Positions 52,700 through 60,998 of a DNA stretch of 64,000 nucleotides are shown here, piece after piece. Both the position numbers and the translations under genes were made by a program. A model generated the notes under the pieces. It made no database searches, had not been told where the DNA came from, and worked only from the letters and a program-made list of their open reading frames with translations. How positions within the stretch are numbered: position 1 is the stretch's first letter; the number at the start of each line of letters is the position of its first letter. The stretch covers positions 1 to 64,000 of the forward strand of contig JAQCYU010000006.1 of the NCBI GenBank assembly GCA_027682925.1. Reading direction: 5' to 3'. The stretch is from Coriobacteriaceae bacterium AF45-21 (lineage in GTDB: Bacteria; Actinomycetota; Coriobacteriia; Coriobacteriales; Coriobacteriaceae).

Positions 52700-53260
52700 A
52701 TGTCCAATAGCGTTCAGCGTATGGCCAAGGCGCGCGAAAATATCAGGAAGCTCGGTTTTTGCATGACGGTCGTTTCTGCGGGAATGCTCATCGCTTTTGC
52801 CGCGTTGGTTGTTTACGTGATCTGGTATGCGGTTGCAAACGTTGCTTCTGTCGATTCTTTCGGTGTTGTGACGCTTCTCAATGGCGGGTGCATCGTTATC
52901 CCAAGCGGACTGTGCATGGCGCTTGTCATGGGTATTTCGCTTGTCGTTCTGCGCGGGATCAGCCGTGACATTTCGCGGGGCGTATCGCCCTTTACCAGGG
53001 CGCATGTGCGGCTTATCCGTGTTCTCGCGCTTGCCTTTGCTGTTAACGCCGCGGTTTCGTTTGTTGGTGCCTATGGATCGGTCAATCTCACCATTGGCGG
53101 ACTGGAGCTTTACATCGTGCCTCATTCCTTCGTTATTGAGATTTGCCAAGGCATTGCCTTTGATGCGGGGTCGCTTATCGGCGCGGTTGTCTGTCTGTTT
53201 ATCTCGGCGATCTGGAGTTATGCCTCGCTGCTCCAAGAGCAGTCTGACGAGCTTGTGTAG
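52700..53260 (+). CDS. DUF2975 membrane protein
   Basis: The 186-residue product has four membrane helices and the DUF2975 pattern (RGISRDISRGVSPFTRAHVRLIR between helices 2 and 3). Function unknown. The gene is followed nine bases later by a small XRE regulator, the pairing usual for this family, which suggests that the two form a membrane-sensor/repressor unit. ATG follows GAGGGTGAG. Confidence 0.82.
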   Translation: MSNSVQRMAKARENIRKLGFCMTVVSAGMLIAFAALVVYVIWYAVANVASVDSFGVVTLLNGGCIVIPSGLCMALVMGISLVVLRGISRDISRGVSPFTRAHVRLIRVLALAFAVNAAVSFVGAYGSVNLTIGGLELYIVPHSFVIEICQGIAFDAGSLIGAVVCLFISAIWSYASLLQEQSDELV

Positions 53261-53268
53261 GAGGAAAC

Positions 53269-53598
53269 ATGAGCTATCTCATCATCGAGCTTGAGACGCA
53301 GCTGCTTAAGACCGGAAAGACCAGCGCTGATCTGATTCGCGCCACGGGGCATACCCCGGCCAATATTTCAAAGCTAAGAAACGGAAAAATTAAAGCTATT
53401 CGTCTTAAGACGCTTCTCGATATCTGCGATGAACTTGATTGTCAACCGGGAGATATTATTCAGCGCGTGAGCGAGAGGGAGCTTGAGGAACTTATTGTCG
53501 AGCGCGCAAAAAATGTCGTGAGGCAGATGCGGGGCGGTGGAGGCAGTGAGGCGTCGCTTCCGACATCAGTCTTTGCTGTCGATTTGAGCGATGAGTAG
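53269..53598 (+). CDS. Small XRE-family regulator (HTH_26 type)
   Basis: The 109-residue protein has a Cro/CI helix-turn-helix (LIRATGHTPANISKLRNGK) followed by LDICDELDCQPGDII, the hallmark of the YozG-like group that accompanies DUF2975 proteins. Its C-terminus adds a charged helix and a Gly-rich tail. ATG follows AGGAGG. A terminator follows at 53638. Confidence 0.82.
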   Translation: MSYLIIELETQLLKTGKTSADLIRATGHTPANISKLRNGKIKAIRLKTLLDICDELDCQPGDIIQRVSERELEELIVERAKNVVRQMRGGGGSEASLPTSVFAVDLSDE

Positions 53599-53637
53599 CT
53601 TAAGGCGAACAACTAAAACGAAATATCAGCGTGAAGG

Positions 53638-53667
53638 GACCCGTGTCTAACACGGGTTCTTTCTTTT
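53638..53667 (+). terminator. Terminator after the DUF2975/XRE pair
   Basis: GACCCGTGT and CACGGGTTC arms followed by TTTCTTTT. Confidence 0.8.
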
Positions 53668-53675
53668 AGATTATC

Positions 53676-53707
53676 TTGACAAATATGAGTTATCGAAAAA
53701 CAATAAT
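53676..53707 (+). promoter_or_regulatory. Candidate promoter of the ABC-2 operon
   Basis: A consensus -35 box TTGACA (53676-53681) is followed after 17 bases by AACAAT, or after 20 bases by AATAAT. It lies 40 to 60 bases upstream of the ATPase start and is one of the few clear sigma-70-like -35 boxes in the window. Confidence 0.5.
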
Positions 53708-53742
53708 AACAATGGAAGTCGATAAAGATAAGAAGGAACGAT

Positions 53743-54504
53743 ATGAGCGGTTTTGCTATCAAGCAGGACGGGAGTTCGATGAGCGTATCAACGATAAAGT
53801 TATCAAAGGTGTCAAAGCGCTACGGGAAACGGCGTGTGTTGCATGACGTTTCCTTTGAGGTGCATCAGTCTGAGCTCTGTGCCCTTGTCGGCGCAAACGG
53901 TGCGGGCAAAAGCACGCTAATTAAAATCGTCTTGGGCATCTGTGAGCCATCGTCGGGAAGCGTGGAGCTCTTTGGAGGCAAATCGAAAAGAGAGCTTGGC
54001 CTGATGCGGACGCGTGTCGGCTATGTACCAGATTCCAGTGGAGCATACCAATCTCTCAGTGCGGTTGAGAATCTTCAAATCCGATGTGCGGAATGGGGGC
54101 TCGATGAGAAGCGTGAGATTCCTCGCGTTTTGAGCCTAGTCGGGCTGGATGCCGATGAGAAAAAGAGCGTGAGCAGTTTTTCTCTGGGAATGAAACGGCG
54201 ACTGGATATAGCTACGGCTTTATTGGGCGACACCGACGTACTAATTTTCGATGAGCCGGCAAATGGATTGGATCCGTTGGGCATCGAGAGTATATGGGCC
54301 CTTATCGGTCGATTGAATCGAGAGCAGGGTAAGACCATGCTCATCTCTAGTCATGATTTGGATGAGTTGGCATCGGTTGCAACAAGCTGCCTGTTTCTTC
54401 ATGACGGCGAACTGCTAAAAAAGGAATCGATGGACGTTATAAGGGATGAGGCGTCGTCCCTAAAAGAGTATTACAGGCGCTTGATGAAGGCGGTCTCGCT
54501 ATGA
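53743..54504 (+). CDS. ABC-2 type transporter ATP-binding protein
   Basis: The 253-residue ATPase shows Walker A GANGAGKST, a GYVPDSSGAYQSLSAVENL Q-loop region, the signature FSLGMKRRL of the BcrA/lantibiotic-immunity group and Walker B VLIFDEPANGLDP. It energises the two membrane proteins encoded downstream, with a four-base overlap. Such systems export peptides or give immunity to bacteriocins. ATG follows AGAAGGA. The cluster 52.7-56.1 kb looks less GC-rich than its surroundings, which fits horizontal gain. Confidence 0.85.
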   Translation: MSGFAIKQDGSSMSVSTIKLSKVSKRYGKRRVLHDVSFEVHQSELCALVGANGAGKSTLIKIVLGICEPSSGSVELFGGKSKRELGLMRTRVGYVPDSSGAYQSLSAVENLQIRCAEWGLDEKREIPRVLSLVGLDADEKKSVSSFSLGMKRRLDIATALLGDTDVLIFDEPANGLDPLGIESIWALIGRLNREQGKTMLISSHDLDELASVATSCLFLHDGELLKKESMDVIRDEASSLKEYYRRLMKAVSL

Positions 54505-55325
54505 AGCGGGCGATCCATCCCATAAAGGCGGACATGATGCGTTTACACAGGATGTTTCCGGCGCAGTTTTGTCTTGCGCTTATGCTGGCGTTCGGCCTTC
54601 TCTTCGGTGTCTTTCTAAAAAGCGGAACAACGTTGCTAGCCTTTGGCAATAGCGTTTGCGGGGAGGATATTGGATTCTTTTGGAATGTAATCGACTCTTC
54701 TGCGCCTGATGAGTCCCTTGTGCGCAGTGCTTTTGCCGGCACCTCTCTGTTCGTTCCGCTCATCGTTTGCCTGGCGATTTTACAGGAGCGCGGCTATGAA
54801 GAGGGATGCCGAATTTCTTCAGCAAGAGGTCTTGCCCGCTTTAACGGGGTTCTGGCACATGTACTTTCGTCTGCTTTAATAATCGGCGCAGCATATAGTG
54901 CGCTTTGCCTTCTTCTGTTTGTAATAGCGATAACACGTGGAGGGCAAAACTATGCGCATAGCATGCTGACTGCATTTTTGCCCGCAATGATGATTAACGC
55001 CGTATTGGTGATATCGATTGCGCTGGAGACGGTGACCATCTATCGGATAACGGGCAGCGCTGTATTGAGCGGGGCCGTGGTGATAGTTGGATTTGTCATG
55101 AGCTTGACGCTCTACGGAGCCTTCCTTCAGGCACCCATACCATCCTTGCGATGGATTTTCCTTCTTCCGGGGCCGTATCTTGGAGTCGGATGTGCCCTTG
55201 GGTATAGCGATATGGGCCAGCTGACGCTTCTGGGATATGGCGTGGCAGCCAGCTGTCTATCGGTATTGATTTACGCTCTCGTGAGCTTTCGTGCCGGGGG
55301 TGTGTTCAATGGCTCGTCAGATTAA
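54501..55325 (+). CDS. ABC-2 transporter membrane subunit 1
   Basis: The 274-residue product has six predicted membrane helices and no recognisable motif beyond the ABC-2 pattern. Its ATG overlaps the ATPase stop (ATGA). It should form the channel with the next product. Confidence 0.7.
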   Translation: MKRAIHPIKADMMRLHRMFPAQFCLALMLAFGLLFGVFLKSGTTLLAFGNSVCGEDIGFFWNVIDSSAPDESLVRSAFAGTSLFVPLIVCLAILQERGYEEGCRISSARGLARFNGVLAHVLSSALIIGAAYSALCLLLFVIAITRGGQNYAHSMLTAFLPAMMINAVLVISIALETVTIYRITGSAVLSGAVVIVGFVMSLTLYGAFLQAPIPSLRWIFLLPGPYLGVGCALGYSDMGQLTLLGYGVAASCLSVLIYALVSFRAGGVFNGSSD

Positions 55326-56127
55326 AAGATCCCTCCATTCAGAATGGAAGCATGTGAGCAAATGGGCGTACGCCTTAATCCTGGTAATTTATGCGTGCAT
55401 GGTGGTATTGCAGCTTAATTCTTTCCCGATGTGGCTCTGTGGCCTCCGTGAGAACAGTTTCTTGGGCTTTTTCCCAGACCCGACGCTTCGGCTATCGGCG
55501 GAGGATGCCCTTCTATTTGGTAATGCAGAGGTTTTTCGCGGTCTGCTGTTCAACGTAGCCCCGTTGGCTCATGCATTGTTCTTTCCGTTCATTGCTGCTT
55601 GTATTGTGCCGCGCTTTGTCAGTTCGGGCTTTGTCGAGGAACCGTGGGGGCTGTCGGAGGCCCGGGGAGGGAAGCGTGTGTGCGCTATCGTTGCGCGAGC
55701 GATGCTGTCTTCTTTCGCCCTTTTGGGCGCGTTTATCCTGACGAGTGTCGTTTTGTACTGTCTTAACTGCGCGATCGTTTTGGATGCTCAGCAGTATTTC
55801 AACCTGCATGTATTTTGCTATCGACTTGTTCTTGCTGCCGCCGCCTGCCTTGCATACGTGGTTTCTTGCGTAATCGTTGTTTCCTATTTTGGGTCCGGCT
55901 TCGGTCCGATTGGCATGCTGTTGCTTGTCAACGTTGTAGCGATCTACATACAGATCGGGGCCAATTCCATGCTTCCGCTTCCAGCCTCGATGCTCATGTG
56001 GATTTGCGGCGTGACCCCGTTGGGGGACGGTCAATGCGTTTCGATTTTAATTGACTGCCTCATAAACGTAGCAAGCGTTTTTGCCATCTGCTTTACGGTC
56101 GACCGATTGTGGTCGAGATTTCTTTGA
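55309..56127 (+). CDS. ABC-2 transporter membrane subunit 2
   Basis: The 272-residue product has six predicted membrane helices. ATG 55309 lies inside the end of subunit 1, so translation is coupled; a GTG at 55291 is an alternative. It shares the early-helix, large extracytoplasmic-loop layout of subunit 1. A terminator follows. Confidence 0.7.
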   Translation: MARQIKRSLHSEWKHVSKWAYALILVIYACMVVLQLNSFPMWLCGLRENSFLGFFPDPTLRLSAEDALLFGNAEVFRGLLFNVAPLAHALFFPFIAACIVPRFVSSGFVEEPWGLSEARGGKRVCAIVARAMLSSFALLGAFILTSVVLYCLNCAIVLDAQQYFNLHVFCYRLVLAAAACLAYVVSCVIVVSYFGSGFGPIGMLLLVNVVAIYIQIGANSMLPLPASMLMWICGVTPLGDGQCVSILIDCLINVASVFAICFTVDRLWSRFL

Positions 56128-56166
56128 TTGTTTGTGAGGGATAAACATACCGAGCGTATCAAATAC

Positions 56167-56206
56167 AGGGGGGCGGGCACCGTGGCTGGTGTCCGCCCCC
56201 CCCTGG
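56167..56206 (+). terminator. Terminator between convergent operons
   Basis: A G-run/C-run stem (GGGGGGCGGGCACC with GGTGTCCGCCCCCC) lies between the ABC-2 operon and the convergent C26 gene. There is no strong T-run. Confidence 0.6.
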
Positions 56207-56238
56207 CATGGAAGGTTTAAGCCTGTGTGATTCGCGAG

Positions 56239-57047
56239 CTAGCGAGCCCGCTTAACCTTGGCCGCTGCCTCGACAAACGACTTCCACAGGTCAAAGTCGG
56301 TCTCGAGCGTCTTCCACGTGTACTCAGGGTGCCATTGCACGCCCAGGCAGAACGGCTGGCCTTCGACTTCGATGCACTCGGGCACGCCGTCGGTTGCCTT
56401 GGCGACCAAGCGCGTGCTTTTACCCAGACGATCGACGCAGCAGTGGTGTGCGGAGTTGGTCTGGATCAGCCTGTGCCCGCCAACCGCGCGCTCCAGCAGC
56501 GAGCCCGGCACGACCTCGACAGGATGCACAGGGTCGTTGAGCACGTGGGTATGGCGCCACTGTGTGCGGCCCTCGCGCGCGCCCAGGCTCGGCACGTCCA
56601 TGCACAGGGTGCCGCCGGTGGCGACGTTGAGCAGCTGCGTGCCGCGGCAGGTGGTAAAGAGCGGCTTTTTGGCGCGGAGTACCTCGTCGACCAGCTTAAA
56701 CTCAAAACTATCGCGGATTTCGCAGCAGAGGGTGGGGTCGTAGGGTCGATCATCGCCCAACGTTTGGGATTGACATCGGGGCCGCCGGGAATGGCGATGC
56801 CGTCGGCGATGTCGACGTAATGACGGATGACCTCAATGTCCTCGGTGATGGACATCTGCAGCGGCAGGCCGCCGGCAGCAAGAATGGCATCGACAAAGAC
56901 ACTTGCGATTTCCTCGTTGGGGGAGAGTGTCTCGCTTAAAAACGGCTTTGCCTCTTCCCAGCGCGGCGCCACCAGGATGAGCGGACGGTCGGCGGGGTCG
57001 ACGTTGACGTGCGGGGTGTATGACGATGAAGTGCGAGTTCCGATCAT
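56239..57047 (-). pseudogene. Gamma-glutamyl-gamma-aminobutyrate hydrolase-like peptidase C26 (frameshifted)
   Basis: ATG (complement of 57045-57047). The N-terminal half has a GIAIPGGPDVNPKR segment, then the frame breaks near 56758. One added T restores RLGDDRPYDPTLC and a full class-I glutamine-amidotransferase fold, with nucleophile Cys in TTCRGTQLLNVATGG and catalytic His in GVQWHPEY. The repaired length is about 269 residues. It should cleave a gamma-glutamyl bond and is the last gene of the amino-acid ABC operon, which suggests that the transporter feeds it gamma-glutamyl compounds. Confidence 0.8.
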
Positions 57048-57099
57048 AGGTGTTGCTTTCGAGTTTGGATGGTCATGGCGAGCGGATATGGCAATTGGG

Positions 57100-57865
<766 letters not shown>

Positions 57866-57902
57866 GGTGCTCGGCTCCTTATGACTCGAAATGGTAAAAG
57901 CG

Positions 57903-58735
57903 TTAGCGGATGATCGTCGCGCCGGTCTTGTGCGAAACGTAGACAGCGGCCTTGTTGATCGCGACGTTGATGAGGATGTAGATGACCGCGATAACCAGGT
58001 AGACCGACACGAGGGCGTCGTAGTTGGTAATGAGCACGCGGGCATTTTGCATGAGGTCGGGGTAGCTCACCACATAGGCGACGGTGGTGTCTTTGACTAC
58101 GACCACAAGCTGCGAAATCAACGACGGAATGATAAACCGAATAGCCTGCGGCAGGACGATTTTAAAGGTGATTTTAGCTTTGGAGAGACCGAGTGCCTGG
58201 GCCGCCTCGACCTGGCCGCGCGGTACGGCGTTGACGCCGGCACGGAAGATTTCGGCCAGTACACCGGCTGCGGCGAGCGCGACGGGAAGCGTGAGCATCC
58301 AAAACGACGGCAGCGCAATCTTGTACTGGGGCAGCACCAAAAAGAAGAAGTAGATGAACAGAAGGCTCGGCACGCCGCGGAAGAAATCGGTGAGCACGCG
58401 GCAGACCAGCTGCAGCGGCTTAATGTCGCTGGTGCGACCGAGCATAAGGCAAGGCCGAGCACCAGCGCGATGGCGCCGGCGGTGAGTGCGACTTTAACGG
58501 TGCCCTCAAAGCCGGCAAGCAGGAACTTCCAGGTGGTGAGGTGCGTAAAGAAATACCAATAGTGGACCGAAAGCTGACCGGTCACATAAAAGCGCTGCAG
58601 CACGAGGGCAGCGAGCGCGGCGACGGCAACAAGCGAGATGGCGGTGCCGATGCGAATCTTGGCGCGCATCTTGGGGCCGGGAGCCTCGTAGAGCGCATCG
58701 CGCATGGTGAGCGCGGGGGAGGAGTGCTTGCTCAT
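57903..58735 (-). pseudogene. Amino-acid ABC transporter permease (GluD-like, frameshifted)
   Basis: The N-terminal half includes two hydrophobic helices and the GTVKVALTAGAIALVLG start of the permease fold. The frame breaks near 58441, and one added A gives a continuous LMLGRTSD. It then continues with FRGVPSLLFIYF and the EAA loop EAAQALGLSKAKITFKIVLPQA that contacts the ATPase. ATG (complement of 58733-58735) overlaps the preceding permease gene by four bases. Confidence 0.82.
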
Positions 58736-59391
58736 CGGAGGATCCTCACCTTCTTATCGATGTAGTTGCCAATGTGGCTCACCACAAAGGCTGTGCCCAG
58801 GTAGCCGAGCGCCGAGATAAAGAACGCGGCGACGCCGCCGAGCGAGCGCGTGTTGATATAGCTCACCACGCCGGTGAGCTCCTGGGGCTTAAGCGGCACC
58901 TGACTGCCGAGCGCGGTGGTGAGCATGACGGCGATAAAGAGGTTGGTCATGGGCAGCACGCTCGAGCGCAGTGCCTGCGGAATCACGATCTTGGCGAGGA
59001 TGCGGTTGAAGCTCATGCCCAGCGAGCGGGCGGCTTCCACCTGGCCGACGCCGACGGTGTTGATGCCGCTCATAAAGTTCTCGGAGCCAAAGGCAGAACC
59101 CAAGAGCACTGTGGCGACGATAACGCAGGTGCGATAGGGCAGGACGACCTTGAGCGGCGGCAATGCGTAGACGACGATGATGAGCAACGCAATGCCGGGG
59201 ATGTTACGGAAGACCTGGACATACAGGTCGCCAAAGACGCGCAGCGGCTTGAGCGGCGACACGCGCATCACGGTGACGGCGACGGCCAGCACCATGGCGA
59301 TGGCAAACGACTCAAGCGTCATGCCCCAGGTTGCGAGCAGCGCGTCAATGTAGTTCTGGCCATAGAGCGACCAGAGCTCGGAGAGACTCAT
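58732..59391 (-). CDS. Amino-acid ABC transporter permease (GluC-like)
   Basis: The 219-residue protein has five membrane helices, a VFRNIPGIALLIIVVYALP segment and the EAA loop EAARSLGMSFNRILAKIVIPQA. It forms the channel with the second permease. It is encoded between the binding-protein gene and that permease. The hairpin upstream (59411-59441) may lower its expression relative to the binding protein. Confidence 0.86.
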   Translation of the reverse strand: MSLSELWSLYGQNYIDALLATWGMTLESFAIAMVLAVAVTVMRVSPLKPLRVFGDLYVQVFRNIPGIALLIIVVYALPPLKVVLPYRTCVIVATVLLGSAFGSENFMSGINTVGVGQVEAARSLGMSFNRILAKIVIPQALRSSVLPMTNLFIAVMLTTALGSQVPLKPQELTGVVSYINTRSLGGVAAFFISALGYLGTAFVVSHIGNYIDKKVRILR

Positions 59392-59410
59392 GCGGACCTC
59401 CCGCCGATAA

Positions 59411-59441
59411 GGAAAGGGGCTCCCGTGTGTACGGAAGCCCC
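59411..59441 (-). terminator. Hairpin between binding-protein and permease genes
   Basis: On the minus strand GGGGCTTCCGT and ACGGGAGCCCC are arms with one mismatch, followed by a CTTTCC stretch. It could be a partial terminator or 3' stabiliser for the binding-protein mRNA, giving the excess of binding protein usual in such operons. Confidence 0.5.
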
Positions 59442-59529
59442 GACAACTCAGTGAAGAAACAGTTTAGCGCAATAAAGCGCGCCGTGCGTTTCCGTATGGT
59501 TTCGTTGCGGCCGTTACTAGGCGCGTTGC

Positions 59530-60525
59530 CTAGGCGCCGATTTCGGGCAGCTCGGGAACATTGGTGTCGCCCGTGCGGTCGCCGATGCAGATCTGCCACA
59601 GCTCGGTCCAGGTGCCGTCGTCCTCAATCTTCTTAAGGAAGTCGTTGACGAAGGCGACGCCGTCGGAATCGAGCGGCAGGCCGATGCCATAGGGCTCCTT
59701 GCTGCCGAAGGGCTTGCCGGCAATCTTGTACTTACCGGGCTCGCGGACCAGGGCGCTCTGCTGCATGTTGTTGTCGATGACGTAGGCGTCAACGCGGCCC
59801 TGCTGAAGTGCCTGGCGGGCCTCCTCGTCGGTCTTGAACTCCTGCTGGCTGGCCTTGGGAGCGAGCTCCTCCAGGATGGCAGGGCCGTTGGAGCCGGACT
59901 GGACGGCGACGTTCTTGTCGGCCAGGTCGTCGACGCTCTTGATGTCGTCGTTGTCGGCGAGCACCAGGATGGCCTGCTGGGTGTAGTAGTAGGGACCGGC
60001 AAAGGAGACGAGCTTCTTGCGATCGTCAGTGATGGTGTAGGTGGCAAAGACGGCGTCGACCTGGCCGTTCTGCAGGACGGACTCGCGCGTGTCCGAGGTC
60101 ACCTGGGTGATCTCGACCTTGTTCTCGCCCAGAATGTAGTTGGACAGAAGCTGTGCGATACCGGCGTCGAAGCCGCGGGTCTGACCGTCTTTCTCGTTGA
60201 GGAGGGAGAAGAGCGTGGAGGTCTGAACGCCACCGATCTTAAAGACACCGGCGTCCTTGACGGCCGTGGCCCAGGTGCTGGCGGCGATGGCATCGTCATC
60301 GGCCTTGGGGCCGTTGTCGACGAGCTTGTCGAATGCCTTAGCGTCGAGCGTGGTGGAAGCCTCGGCATCTTCGGAGCTCTTGGAGGAGCCGGCGGCGGAA
60401 CCCTTGTCGGCTTCGGCGCTGGTGTCGGAGCAGCCGGCAAGACCAAGGCCGGCGACGGTTGCGAAGGTGGCGGCGACGAAGCCGCGGCGGTCGAGAACGA
60501 CCTGCTGGGAGAGGTTTTTGCTCAT
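59530..60525 (-). CDS. Amino-acid ABC transporter substrate-binding lipoprotein
   Basis: The 331-residue protein has a signal sequence with a twin-arginine-like DRRGFVAATF start and a lipobox LAGC (Cys about residue 32), then a Ser/Ala/Glu-rich linker. The SBP_bac_3 domain that follows shows FDAGIAQLLSNYILGE, VDAVFATYTITDDR and YGIGLPLDSD. It should capture glutamate, glutamine or a related compound at the cell surface and deliver it to the two permeases downstream. ATG follows AGAAAGG. Confidence 0.88.
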   Translation of the reverse strand: MSKNLSQQVVLDRRGFVAATFATVAGLGLAGCSDTSAEADKGSAAGSSKSSEDAEASTTLDAKAFDKLVDNGPKADDDAIAASTWATAVKDAGVFKIGGVQTSTLFSLLNEKDGQTRGFDAGIAQLLSNYILGENKVEITQVTSDTRESVLQNGQVDAVFATYTITDDRKKLVSFAGPYYYTQQAILVLADNDDIKSVDDLADKNVAVQSGSNGPAILEELAPKASQQEFKTDEEARQALQQGRVDAYVIDNNMQQSALVREPGKYKIAGKPFGSKEPYGIGLPLDSDGVAFVNDFLKKIEDDGTWTELWQICIGDRTGDTNVPELPEIGA

Positions 60526-60639
60526 GGTAGAACACCTTTCTCAATAAAATCCCTAGCGGTTGAGTAGAGTTATACCCTATCGCGCTCAAATGGGTCAACA
60601 CGAAATAACTCAGAAACATACTTACCTTATGGGTTATTC

Positions 60640-60690
60640 TACCTACCAAAAGGGACAGGCACCTTTGTGGCGGTTCTGGCCGATGCAGCG
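60640..60690. repeat. Degenerate GGGACAG hairpin
   Basis: CTACCAAAAGGGACAGGCAC followed by CTTTGTGGCGG looks like an eroded family E element. Arm pairing has several mismatches. Confidence 0.35.
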
Positions 60691-60708
60691 GCATGCCTTG
60701 CTGTTTTG

Positions 60709-60924
60709 TCTCGATCTGTAACATCTGCAGCCATTTTTGCCGAGCAACTGTTACAGATTGAGATTTTCTCTTCAGGGGAATTCGAATGTCTCAATCTGTA
60801 ACATCTGGACGGCCAAAAGGTCCCTATCTGTTACAGATTGAGACAAAGGTCTGGGACTAAGATGTCTTATCTCGATCTGTAACAGTTAGACGGGAATTCG
60901 GGCCATAGATGTTACAGATTGAGA
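60709..60924. repeat. Alternating-orientation repeat array (six 15-bp units)
   Basis: TCTCRATCTGTAACA occurs at 60709-60723, 60789-60803 and 60870-60884 on the plus strand, and its exact complement at 60749-60763, 60829-60843 and 60910-60924. Spacers between successive units are 25, 25, 25, 26 and 25 bases and differ in sequence. The units therefore pair into three hairpins of 55 bases each. No cas gene, leader or reading frame is associated. Confidence 0.85.
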
Positions 60925-60942
60925 TAATCGCGCCGCGAAAAT

Positions 60943-60983
60943 AAAAACCTCCGCAGGGATGCTTCCCTTTGCGGAGGTTTTTT
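60943..60983. terminator. Bidirectional-looking terminator after dxs
   Basis: AAAAACCTCCGCA and TGCGGAGGTTTTT arms give T-runs on both strands; it ends the dxs transcript coming from the right. Confidence 0.8.
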
Positions 60984-60998
60984 ACTCGTTAAGTAGTC

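Noticed and set aside
57891..59454. Plus-strand frames across the permease genes
   Set aside because: His/Asp/Arg-rich shadows of the amino-acid permease genes on the minus strand.
60709..60924. CRISPR array
   Set aside because: Repeats are only 15 bp, alternate in orientation, spacers are 25-26 bases and no cas gene or leader is in the window.
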